DNA of 64,000 bases from a bacterium (GTDB taxonomy: Bacteria > UBP6 > UBA1177): the NCBI GenBank assembly GCA_017963125.1, contig JAGCUA010000093.1, positions 1 through 64,000 on the forward strand, written 5' to 3'. Below are positions 36,955-44,851 of this stretch, one piece after another. The stretch's first letter is position 1; each line of letters starts with the position of its first letter. Position numbers and translations under genes: made by a program. The notes beneath the pieces are model-generated. The model was not told where the DNA came from. It saw only the letters and a program-made list of their open reading frames with translations, and made no database searches.

Positions 36955-37023
36955 GATTCGCCGCCGTGTCATCGTTACGCCGTTACGCCGTCACGTCGTT
37001 ACGGCAAAGTTGGCGGCGGCGAA
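36955..37023. repeat. Intergenic tetrad element, copy 2
   Basis: A 9-bp inverted repeat TTCGCCGCC (36957-36965) / GGCGGCGAA (37015-37023) encloses exactly four 8-bp units: CGTTACGC, CGTTACGC, CGTCACGT, CGTTACGG (36973-37004). Copy 1 at 20082-20190 has the same order of parts. It lies between the aminotransferase stop and the start of the barrel/SH3 operon. Confidence 0.75.
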
Positions 37024-37028
37024 AAGAA

Positions 37029-38228
37029 TTATTTCTGGATTTCGAGATATTTTTCAAGACCGAGTTTGAGGACGTTCATCGCTCTCTTTGTCTTCTCTTC
37101 GTTGAGTACGAATGCGATTCTTGCTTCGTTTCTGCCGAGTCCCGGAGTCGAGTAGAAGCCTTCCGCCGGAGCGAGCATAACCGTTTCGCCGTTGACGTCG
37201 AAATCGGTGAGTAGCCAGATGATGAAGTCTTCCGCGTTCTTGACCGGAAGTTTGATTACGATGTAGAAAGCACCGTTCGGAACTCTGTATTCAACGCCTT
37301 TCATCTCTTTGAGCGTTGCGAGGACGGCGTCTCTTCTTCTCTTGTATTCGCCGACAACAGTCTCGTAGTATTTGTCGTCGAGATCAGCCGATTTGACAGC
37401 CATCATCTGGTCGATCGTGGGCGGGCAGAGACGAGCCTGACCGTATGCCAGAGCAGCTTTCATTATCTCCTTGTTGTAGCTTACGAAAGCGCCGATCCTA
37501 GCGCCGCAGGAAGAGAATCTCTTCGAAATACTGTCCATAACGACGACTCTGTCCTTAGCCTCTTCGAAGCTGAGAAGGCTGACATGTTTTTCGCCGTTGA
37601 AAATGAATTCACGGTAAACTTCGTCCGCGAAAATGAAAAGGTCTTTTTTGATCGCGAGCTGAACGATCTTCGAAAGTTCTTCTCTCGAGTAAACCTTTCC
37701 TGTCGGGTTGTTCGGGTTGCAGATCATGACTGCTTTCGTGTTCGGAGTCACGAGCTTTTCGATCTCTTCAACTGCCGGGATCTCCCAGTCGTTGTCGATT
37801 TTTGTCGTGATCGGAACTATTTTTACGCCTGTCGCGGTCGCAAAACCGTTGTAGTTAGTGTAGAAAGGCTCCGGAATGAGCACTTCGTCACCTGCGTCGA
37901 GGCAGACTGTGTAAGCCATGATGATCGCTTCGCTTCCGCCGGTCGTTACCATGATGTTCTCTCTGGTAAGCGGAATGTCGTATCTTGCATAGTATTTTAC
38001 AAGCGCGTCCTGATATTCGGGAATACCCTGGCTCGGACCGTAAGCGATGACTTTTGTCTTGATTTCATTAAGAACTTTCAGCATCTCTTCGGGAGTTTCG
38101 ACATCGGGCTGGCCGATATTGAAGTGATAGACCGTTTTGCCTTTTGCCTTCGCGTCGTTAGCGTAAGGAGCAAGTTTTCTGATCGGTGAAAGGGGCATCG
38201 ACTGTCCTCTGACGGAAATGTGTCTCAT
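37029..38228 (-). CDS. Pyridoxal-phosphate aminotransferase, class I/II
   Basis: The 399-residue enzyme (ATG at 38228 after GGAGGATAAA) is a fold-type I aminotransferase: NPNNPTG at 171-177, cofactor residues Asp202 and Tyr205, the Schiff-base Lys236 in SISKRFSSCGARIG, and a C-terminal Arg in NEARIAF. It transfers an amino group between an amino acid and a 2-oxoacid, most likely of the aspartate/aromatic group, but substrate choice is not clear from the motifs. An alternative start four codons upstream would place the ribosome site inside the gene. Confidence 0.9.
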   Translation of the reverse strand: MRHISVRGQSMPLSPIRKLAPYANDAKAKGKTVYHFNIGQPDVETPEEMLKVLNEIKTKVIAYGPSQGIPEYQDALVKYYARYDIPLTRENIMVTTGGSEAIIMAYTVCLDAGDEVLIPEPFYTNYNGFATATGVKIVPITTKIDNDWEIPAVEEIEKLVTPNTKAVMICNPNNPTGKVYSREELSKIVQLAIKKDLFIFADEVYREFIFNGEKHVSLLSFEEAKDRVVVMDSISKRFSSCGARIGAFVSYNKEIMKAALAYGQARLCPPTIDQMMAVKSADLDDKYYETVVGEYKRRRDAVLATLKEMKGVEYRVPNGAFYIVIKLPVKNAEDFIIWLLTDFDVNGETVMLAPAEGFYSTPGLGRNEARIAFVLNEEKTKRAMNVLKLGLEKYLEIQK

Positions 38229-38391
38229 TTTATCCTCCAAAAAAAGTTAAAAAACAGAATCTGCGCCCTTGTAACACCAAAAACGGCAAAAGCAAGAAAA
38301 ACGGAACGTGACGCATTGCGCTATTTAGTGGATTTTTATTTTTTTATGTCTAAAATTCCCCGATTTTTCAGTTTTTTTAGGAGAAATCGGC

Positions 38392-39525
38392 ATGATCACA
38401 AAAGAAAAGCTAAATAAGTTCCTGTTTGACAAAAAAGGGTGGATTCCGCTTCTTTTTGTTTCCCTTCTGATCTTATCGTTCATTTTGGTGCCGAGGATGG
38501 CGGCGATTCTCTTGGCGTCTTTTGTTGCGGCCGACGCGATCGAGCCGATAGTCGATTTTTTCTCGAGAAAGCTCAAGATCCCGCGTACTTTTACTACGAT
38601 ACTGTCAATAATCCTGATAGTTCTGGTCATCGGAATCCTGCTCCTTGCGATCATCCCTGAGATCATCAGCCAGCTTGGGAACGCTGCTGACAAAATGGGC
38701 CCGGCAATGGTTTCTCTCTGGGATATGGCGAACACCTATGCCGGAAAAATGAACATAAATCTTCGTGAACTTGTGAGCCGCGACGAATTCGTTTCGGGGT
38801 TGGGAAGCCATGCGGAATCCCTTTCTAAAATTATTTCAGGAACTACGGGCGTTGTTCTCAAACAGACTTTTTCGGTCGTTTCCTTCCTGCTCGACATGCT
38901 GATTTTCATCGTCATTACGTTCTTTGCGAGTTCGCGCTTCAAAAAGATAAAAGAGTCGATCTTTTCGCTTGTTCCGCCGCATATGCAGCAGACGACCGGA
39001 GAATGGCTCCTGAAATTCGACAAGATTTTTTCAGGATTCATCCGCGGTCAGCTCACCGTCTGCATCGTTCTTGGTTCGCTTTACGCCGTTCTTTTCACGA
39101 TTGCCGGCATTCAGGGCGGAGGAAATCTCGGAATAATGATCGGCGCGCTCTGCTTCGTTCCGTATGTCGGGCTTTTTACCGGCATTTCGATCGCTCTGAT
39201 TCTCGCTCTCATCAGCGGCGGTTTCTGGGGGCTTTTTAAAGTTCTCATCATTTTCGTGATAATTCAGATCTGCGATACGATTTTCATAACGCCGAATATT
39301 GTAGGTAAAAAGGTGAACGTGAGCCCTGTTTTCGTCATCATCGCCCTTTTTGCAGGTGCGGAGATCGGCGGTTTTCTCGGAGTCCTGACTGCCGTTCCTG
39401 TTTTTGCAATGCTTAAAGTCGTGATAGATGAAGTCGTGGCGCGTTACAAAGATTCCGATTTCTACAATGACCGGACTCTCGGAGTTGTGGTGGAAAAGCC
39501 TTCCAAAACAGACGGCAAAGAGTGA
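38392..39525 (+). CDS. AI-2E family transporter (PerM/YdiK-like)
   Basis: The 377-residue membrane protein has about eight helices in the order typical of the AI-2E family, with an extended soluble segment after the third helix (GNAADKMGPAMVSLWDMA...) and the conserved GALCFVPYVGLFTG and ITPNIVGKKVNVSPVFVI segments. Members export small molecules or act as Na+/H+ antiporters; the family name comes from AI-2 but the substrate varies. GGAG lies before the start and the stop overlaps the next ATG (TGATG), so it is translationally coupled to the glycosyltransferase. Confidence 0.9.
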   Translation: MITKEKLNKFLFDKKGWIPLLFVSLLILSFILVPRMAAILLASFVAADAIEPIVDFFSRKLKIPRTFTTILSIILIVLVIGILLLAIIPEIISQLGNAADKMGPAMVSLWDMANTYAGKMNINLRELVSRDEFVSGLGSHAESLSKIISGTTGVVLKQTFSVVSFLLDMLIFIVITFFASSRFKKIKESIFSLVPPHMQQTTGEWLLKFDKIFSGFIRGQLTVCIVLGSLYAVLFTIAGIQGGGNLGIMIGALCFVPYVGLFTGISIALILALISGGFWGLFKVLIIFVIIQICDTIFITPNIVGKKVNVSPVFVIIALFAGAEIGGFLGVLTAVPVFAMLKVVIDEVVARYKDSDFYNDRTLGVVVEKPSKTDGKE

Positions 39526-40601
39526 TGAACGCCTTTCTCGAGCCTTATTATTCAGGCAGCCACAAATATTTCGCAGACGGATTCGTTAAAGAGTTTCCTG
39601 AACAGATACAGCTGTTTACGCTTCAGGGCAGGCACTGGAAATGGCGGATGCACGGCTCAGCCGTAACTTTTGCCGGAATGCTTGAAGAAAACGGAGAAAA
39701 TTTTGACACGATCATTTCGACTTCGCTTACAGATACTGCGCTTTTGAAGTCGCTTCTGCTTCCGAAGATGCCTGGAACGCGCTTCGTTACTTATTTCCAC
39801 GAAAACCAGCTCGCCTATCCGTGGTCGGAAAACGACAAAGAACCTTCAAAAACCGATATGCACTACGCTTTCATCAACTTCACGTCGGCTCTTGTTTCCG
39901 ATCTTGCGCTTTTCAATTCGGAGTTCAACAGAGAGAGTTTTTTTTCTGCGCTTGAAGGATTTCTCCGTTCGTTTCCCGACAACAGGCTGACCAGTAAAAT
40001 CGATGCAGTTTACCAAAAATCGGAACTGCTCTATCCTGGAATAAACACGATTCCGAAATCAAACGGCAAAAGAGATAACTTGTTGAAAATATTGTGGAAT
40101 CACCGCTGGGAGTACGACAAGGACCCAGACACTTTTTTCGAGACTCTTTTTCGTTTGAAAGAAGCGGGTATTCCTTTTCAGCTTGTTGTTTTAGGCGAAG
40201 AAAAATCGACAAGTCCTGAAATTTTCAAAATTGCGCGCGAAAAACTGAAAGATGAGATAGTTTCATTCGGTTACGCCGAAAATTATGATGAATACAAAAA
40301 ACTTGTCGCGATCTGCGATATCCTTCCAGTTACATCAAAACACGAATTTTTCGGAATAAGCGTCCTCGAGGCTGCTTCTGCTGGAGTCATTCCGATTTTG
40401 CCTGATAGACTTAGTTATCCCGAAATATTTCCGAAAGAAAAGTTCGGAAAAATATTTTATGAAGAGGGAAAACTCTTTGAATTTATCAAGCATTTTTCTG
40501 AGGCTCCCGATTTTTCGCTAAGAAATGAGATTTTCGGAAGAGCAGCGTGTTTCGATTGGTCTCACTTCAGACTGAAAGCGGAGAAAGTGCTGTTTTCGTA
40601 A
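39525..40601 (+). CDS. tRNA-queuosine mannosyltransferase-like glycosyltransferase (DUF3524)
   Basis: The 358-residue protein has the DUF3524 N-terminus shared with human GTDC1 (QTMAN), the enzyme that adds mannose to queuosine in tRNA-Asp. Landmarks are LEPYYSGSHKYFADGF, LQGRHWKWRMHGSA, YFHENQLAYPW and VFNSEFNRESF-like LALFNSEFNRESF. A GT4-type C-terminal half follows (LWNHRWEYDKDPDTFF, LVVLGEE, FFGISVLEAASAGVIPILP). The family match is strong; that the bacterial protein acts on queuosine is inference. The ATG shares one base with the previous stop; a GTG three bases earlier is possible. It ends three bases from a convergent gene. Confidence 0.85.
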   Translation: MNAFLEPYYSGSHKYFADGFVKEFPEQIQLFTLQGRHWKWRMHGSAVTFAGMLEENGENFDTIISTSLTDTALLKSLLLPKMPGTRFVTYFHENQLAYPWSENDKEPSKTDMHYAFINFTSALVSDLALFNSEFNRESFFSALEGFLRSFPDNRLTSKIDAVYQKSELLYPGINTIPKSNGKRDNLLKILWNHRWEYDKDPDTFFETLFRLKEAGIPFQLVVLGEEKSTSPEIFKIAREKLKDEIVSFGYAENYDEYKKLVAICDILPVTSKHEFFGISVLEAASAGVIPILPDRLSYPEIFPKEKFGKIFYEEGKLFEFIKHFSEAPDFSLRNEIFGRAACFDWSHFRLKAEKVLFS

Positions 40602-40604
40602 AAG

Positions 40605-41648
40605 TCAGAATTCCAAAAGTTCAAGTCTCTGATCTTCGAGGCGGTTTCTTGTTTTTACAAAAAATATCAGAGGTTTTCCGCCTGGTGTTTCGGAAAACAG
40701 AAATTCCCCGTCTTTCTTTTCCAGCGGTTCTTCGGGAATTTCGTATCCGTTTTCTAACTTTATGATTCTCAGTGTCTCCGTTTTTTCTTCTCTGGAACTG
40801 AGGGTCCGCGCTGCGACGGCATTCTGCTTTTTGTAGTAATGCTTGGAATAGATGTCGTCGTAGGCGATGAACGCAAGATCAGTTATTACGGCCTCATTTT
40901 TCTGCGAGCCAGGATCGATCCTGCCGAGGATCCAGTTCGGCACGGGCCTGTAAAACAGTGAAAATTCGTCCAGATAACGTTTCTCGGAAAAAAGGTAGAT
41001 CTCTTTTCCTGTGCATTGAATATTTTTCGGTTCTTCCCATAGAAAACCGCCTGAGTGTTTGTTCTCATTCTCGTCGCTTTCAGGCTGTTCCTCCGGAGTA
41101 AACATATATTTTTTCAGTTTTTTCTCATCACCTTTTTCGTAAACATTCAGCAAAACCGTCTCTTCCGTATCGCTTTCGCTGTAGCTCAGGTTCGATTTTG
41201 CATAGTTGACGAGAAGGACTATCGTGCCGTCATCCTGAACGCAGCCGCTTAAAAGGTTGGGGATCGAGATAAAATATTCTCTGTCCTCGGTCAGTTTTTC
41301 AGGTTTCAGAGAAATTTTTGAAGAGAGTTCTTTTCCGTTTCCTGCATTGACTGTGAAAATATCGGTCGAAGAGTCGGTCTCTTCTTTTATGAGCGCGGTT
41401 CCTGTCTCCGGATTGTAAAACACCGGTTCACCTTCTTCGATCCCGGTTTTTTTGAGCCCTTTTTCAGTCAGGATGTAGTGTTGCCTGCTGCTGCCTTTCG
41501 TTACGGCGATAAGTCCGTTCGCGTGATGCTGATAGTCGCAGTCGTGCTCGGCCGCTCTGCATATGACAAAACGGTCTTCTGAATTGCATGAAAGCAGGAA
41601 AAAAACAGAAATAAGGATTGAAAATACGGAAAAAAGTTTAGTATTCAA
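40605..41648 (-). CDS. Lipoprotein of unknown function
   Basis: The 347-residue protein has a lipobox (SVFFLLSCNSE). The rest is mostly beta, with repeated segments of form ...ILTEKGLKK, VFYNPETGTALI, LIFFVKTRN, which might belong to a propeller-like fold, but I do not recognise the family. The gene overlaps the end of the upstream coiled-coil protein by 11 bases, suggesting they work together. Only three bases separate its stop from that of the convergent glycosyltransferase gene. Confidence 0.75.
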   Translation of the reverse strand: MNTKLFSVFSILISVFFLLSCNSEDRFVICRAAEHDCDYQHHANGLIAVTKGSSRQHYILTEKGLKKTGIEEGEPVFYNPETGTALIKEETDSSTDIFTVNAGNGKELSSKISLKPEKLTEDREYFISIPNLLSGCVQDDGTIVLLVNYAKSNLSYSESDTEETVLLNVYEKGDEKKLKKYMFTPEEQPESDENENKHSGGFLWEEPKNIQCTGKEIYLFSEKRYLDEFSLFYRPVPNWILGRIDPGSQKNEAVITDLAFIAYDDIYSKHYYKKQNAVAARTLSSREEKTETLRIIKLENGYEIPEEPLEKKDGEFLFSETPGGKPLIFFVKTRNRLEDQRLELLEF

Positions 41649-42951
41649 GCTGCTGGAGATCTTGCTCAGCTTTTTTATAATGTTCGTTTTCTGCTGTTAC
41701 GAGCTTGAGGATCGCGCGGAGAAGTTCTTTAGCCTTTGTAGGGTTGAAGTTCTTCATTACGCTTGCTTTGTCGTATATAGCCTTTACGAGTTTGTCTTTC
41801 GAATTGAGCCAGTCGCTGCACTCGGTTTTTTCGGGGTCGATTTCGGCACATTTTTCGAAAGCTTCGTTTGCTTCGACGTAGTTGTTCGCCTTTTCCATTT
41901 CTTTTCCGCGAGCAAGCCAGCCGGTAGCAGCGTATTTGTCAACTTTCTGCGAAAATTCGGTTCCGCCGGGAACGATCGATTCGTCGAGAGCTTTTGCAGC
42001 TTCGATGTTGTCAAGAATGAGCGATGAGTTCTTTGCTTCAACGCCTTTGAGGATCTGCTCACGGACTTTGTTGAAGTTGAGAAGCTGTGTTTTGAGTGCG
42101 AGGACTTTCGCGTCTTCTTCACATTCGCATTTTATTTCGCTGACCTTTACGATCGCTTTGATTGCTGCGTTGTATTTTCCCTGAGAACACATTTCAAGAA
42201 CGAGTTCGTGTGCTCTTTCGAGTTTTTCAGCGTTGTCTTTGAGAGATTTCTTTTTGCTAGCCTGCTCTTTTTTCTTCTCGGCTTCTTTTTTTGCTCTCTC
42301 TTTTTCGAGACGCGCTATCTCTGCTTCTTCCTCTCTTCTCTGTCTCTCTTCTTCCATGCGCTCTCTTTTCTTGCGCTCTTTTTCGAGACGTTCCTCTTCT
42401 TCGCGCTGTCTTTCAAGTTCGCGCTCTCTTTTCTTGCGCTCTTCCTCGAGTTTTTTTGTGCGTTTGTCGACTTCGTCTTTCTTCGATTTTTTGCCGCCCT
42501 TTATTTCGCTGAAAGCCGACATTTTTCTGATCTGTGAGAAAATAGCTTTTTCATTTGCATCGTCGGCATAGTCGTAGGTTTTTGATTCATCATCTACGAC
42601 TTCCTCGTCTTCAATGTTGATGAGAACGAGTCTGACGGTGACTTCTTCGTCTTCGTTCATGCTGATGAGCGAGAGAAGGACATACTGGAAATCTTCGTCG
42701 CCTGCGTTCTCCGACCAGCATTCCGGTTTCATTCCGCATTTGCCGAATTTTTTGAGTTTAGCCTTGGAAACATCTTTGTAGCTTACAGAATTGAGCTTAG
42801 AACTGACGGTCGATTCAAGATTTTTTATGATCTTGTTAGCGTCAGATTTTTCGATTTCTTTCGTGACAGGTTTCATGAAAAAAACTGTGTCGGCATAAGC
42901 CGGAAGTATAAAAGAAATCATCAAAGCAAGAATAAAAATTTTCTTTTTCAA
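41638..42951 (-). CDS. Exported protein with charged coiled coil
   Basis: The start is a TTG at 42951, because GGAGG lies five bases before it, giving MKKKIFILALMISFILPAYA as signal peptide and 437 residues in all. A small N-terminal domain (about 20-150) has a pair of Cys in CGMKPECW. It leads to a long Glu/Lys/Arg-rich coiled coil (about 155-245, repeats of EEERLEKERKKRER) and a C-terminal helical region of TPR-like repeats (YNAAIKAIVKVSEIKCEC, NNYVEANEAFEKCAEIDPEK). It is probably a periplasmic scaffold. The N-terminal domain resembles those of envelope stress or lipoprotein-pairing proteins, but no name is given. Confidence 0.75.
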   Translation of the reverse strand: MKKKIFILALMISFILPAYADTVFFMKPVTKEIEKSDANKIIKNLESTVSSKLNSVSYKDVSKAKLKKFGKCGMKPECWSENAGDEDFQYVLLSLISMNEDEEVTVRLVLINIEDEEVVDDESKTYDYADDANEKAIFSQIRKMSAFSEIKGGKKSKKDEVDKRTKKLEEERKKRERELERQREEEERLEKERKKRERMEEERQRREEEAEIARLEKERAKKEAEKKKEQASKKKSLKDNAEKLERAHELVLEMCSQGKYNAAIKAIVKVSEIKCECEEDAKVLALKTQLLNFNKVREQILKGVEAKNSSLILDNIEAAKALDESIVPGGTEFSQKVDKYAATGWLARGKEMEKANNYVEANEAFEKCAEIDPEKTECSDWLNSKDKLVKAIYDKASVMKNFNPTKAKELLRAILKLVTAENEHYKKAEQDLQQLEY

Positions 42952-42989
42952 TCTTTCCTCCAACAATCACTCTGAAAAAAAACTGCGGG

Positions 42990-43018
42990 TATTTAACTGA
43001 CTTTTGTTTTTTTTTCAA
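42990..43018 (-). promoter_or_regulatory. Candidate promoter for the coiled-coil protein
   Basis: On the minus strand TTGAAA (43018-43013), a 17-base spacer and TAAATA (42995-42990) lie about 40 bases before the TTG start at 42951. Confidence 0.4.
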
Positions 43019-43062
43019 GTTTTATTCAGCACAACATTTATTTTTTATCCTACAATTTAAAA

Positions 43063-43090
43063 TTGACCGCGGAACGAGAGCGGATATAAT
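43063..43090 (+). promoter_or_regulatory. Promoter of glnS
   Basis: TTGACC (43063-43068), a 16-base spacer and a perfect TATAAT (43085-43090) predict transcription from about 43097, giving a leader of about 47 bases with GAGGT before the ATG. Confidence 0.65.
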
Positions 43091-43143
43091 CCTCGCCTGA
43101 AAATTTTTCGTCGTTTGTGAAAAGTTCTTTTTTGAGGTAAAAA

Positions 43144-44838
43144 ATGAGTGAAGAAATCAATGAAATCAAGAATCAGGAAGAAAAAAGCTCAGTAAACTTC
43201 ATCCGCGCCATCATCGATGCCGATCTGGCGAGCGGCAAACACAAGGAAATACAGACCCGTTTCCCGCCTGAACCGAACGGGTATCTGCATATCGGACACG
43301 CTAAATCGATCTGCCTCAACTTCGGTCTGGCTAAGATCTACGGCGGCAAATGCAACCTCCGTTTCGACGACACGAATCCTGAAAAAGAGGATGTCGAATA
43401 TGTCGATTCGATCCAGGACGATATCAAGTGGCTCGGTTTCAAACCCGATAAAGTGCTTTACGCTTCAAGTTACTTCGACCAGCTTTACGAATGGGCGGTT
43501 GAACTCATAAAAAAAGGAAAGGCTTTTGTCTGCCAGCAGACTCTTGAAGAGATGCGCCGCGACCGCGGAACAGCTACCGGAGCCGGTAAGGAAAGTCCGT
43601 GGAGAAACCGCTCCGTCGAAGAAAACCTCGAACTTTTCGAAAGGATGAAAAACGGCGAATTCAACGAAGGCGAATACATGCTCCGCGCGAAAATCGACAT
43701 GGCTCATCCGAACGTTCTGCTGCGCGATCCGGTTATGTACAGGATCAGAAAGGTCAATCACCACAGGACCGGCAACAAGTGGTGCATCTATCCGACTTAC
43801 GACTTCACTCACGGTCAGAGCGACGCGATCGAAGGGATCACCCACTCGATATGCACTCTTGAATTCGAGGCACACAGGCCGCTTTACGAGTGGTTCTTAG
43901 AGGCGATCGGTATCGAAAAGAAGCCTCAGCAGGTCGAATTTGCTCGCCTCAACCTCACAAACACTGTCATGAGCAAGAGATTCCTCAAAAAACTCGTTGA
44001 CGAGAAGTATGTTTCGGGCTGGGATGATCCGAGAATGCCGACGATCGCAGGCATCAGGCGCCGCGGATATACGCCGGAAGCGGTCCGTGATTTCGCAGAA
44101 AGAGTAGGTGTTGCGAAAAGGAACAGCACCGTTTCTCTTGCACTGCTCGAGCACTGCGTAAGAGAAGACCTCAACAAAAAAGCAGAAAGATTCATGGGCG
44201 TCCTTGACCCGTTAAAAGTCGTTATAACGAACTATCCCGAAGGTCAGACCGAGCAGTTCGAAGCAGTCAACAATCCCGAAGACGAAAACTCCGCGACAAG
44301 ACTTGTTCCTTTTTCGAGAGAGCTTTACATCGAACGCAAGGACTTCATGGAAGAGCCTCCGGCAAAATTCCACAGGCTCGCTCCCGGAAAGGAAGTCAGA
44401 CTCCGCTCGGCTTACTACATCACCTGCACCGAAGTCATCAAAAACGAAGACGGTTCGATAAAGGAACTTCACTGCACCTACGATCCTGCGACGAAAGGCG
44501 GCTGGTCGAGCGACGGCAGAAAAGTCAAAGGAACGATCCACTGGGTCGACGCGAACAACTGCCTTAAGATCGAGGCGAGGATATACGAAAACCTTTTCGA
44601 GATGGAAGATCCGTTCGAAGTCGAGGAAGGTCACGATTTCATCGAAAATATGAATAAAAATTCGCTTCAGATCGTTGACGCTTACGCCGAGATCAACCTC
44701 AAAAACCTTGAAGTCGGCAAGCAGTTCCAGTTCGAAAGAGTCGGATATTTCTGCATCGACAAGGACACGACGCCTGAAAAAATCGTTGTCAACAGGATCG
44801 TTACGCTGAAAGACAGTTTCGAAAAAACTCTTAAATAA
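43144..44838 (+). CDS. glnS: Glutaminyl-tRNA synthetase
   Basis: The 564-residue class I synthetase charges tRNA-Gln directly with glutamine. The HIGH motif is at 49-52 in [15 protein letters not shown], which is the GlnRS rather than GluRS version, and MSKR is at 276-279. The fold continues with [15 protein letters not shown] and a C-terminal anticodon-binding beta-barrel ([18 protein letters not shown]). Length is normal for the family. Having GlnRS argues against sole use of the indirect GatCAB route. It has a strong promoter of its own and is followed 13 bases later by the triple-DsbA lipoprotein. Confidence 0.97.
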   Translation: MSEEINEIKNQEEKSSVNFIRAIIDADLASGKHKEIQTRFPPEPNGYLHIGHAKSICLNFGLAKIYGGKCNLRFDDTNPEKEDVEYVDSIQDDIKWLGFKPDKVLYASSYFDQLYEWAVELIKKGKAFVCQQTLEEMRRDRGTATGAGKESPWRNRSVEENLELFERMKNGEFNEGEYMLRAKIDMAHPNVLLRDPVMYRIRKVNHHRTGNKWCIYPTYDFTHGQSDAIEGITHSICTLEFEAHRPLYEWFLEAIGIEKKPQQVEFARLNLTNTVMSKRFLKKLVDEKYVSGWDDPRMPTIAGIRRRGYTPEAVRDFAERVGVAKRNSTVSLALLEHCVREDLNKKAERFMGVLDPLKVVITNYPEGQTEQFEAVNNPEDENSATRLVPFSRELYIERKDFMEEPPAKFHRLAPGKEVRLRSAYYITCTEVIKNEDGSIKELHCTYDPATKGGWSSDGRKVKGTIHWVDANNCLKIEARIYENLFEMEDPFEVEEGHDFIENMNKNSLQIVDAYAEINLKNLEVGKQFQFERVGYFCIDKDTTPEKIVVNRIVTLKDSFEKTLK

Positions 44839-44851
44839 TTCGGAGGATTTC

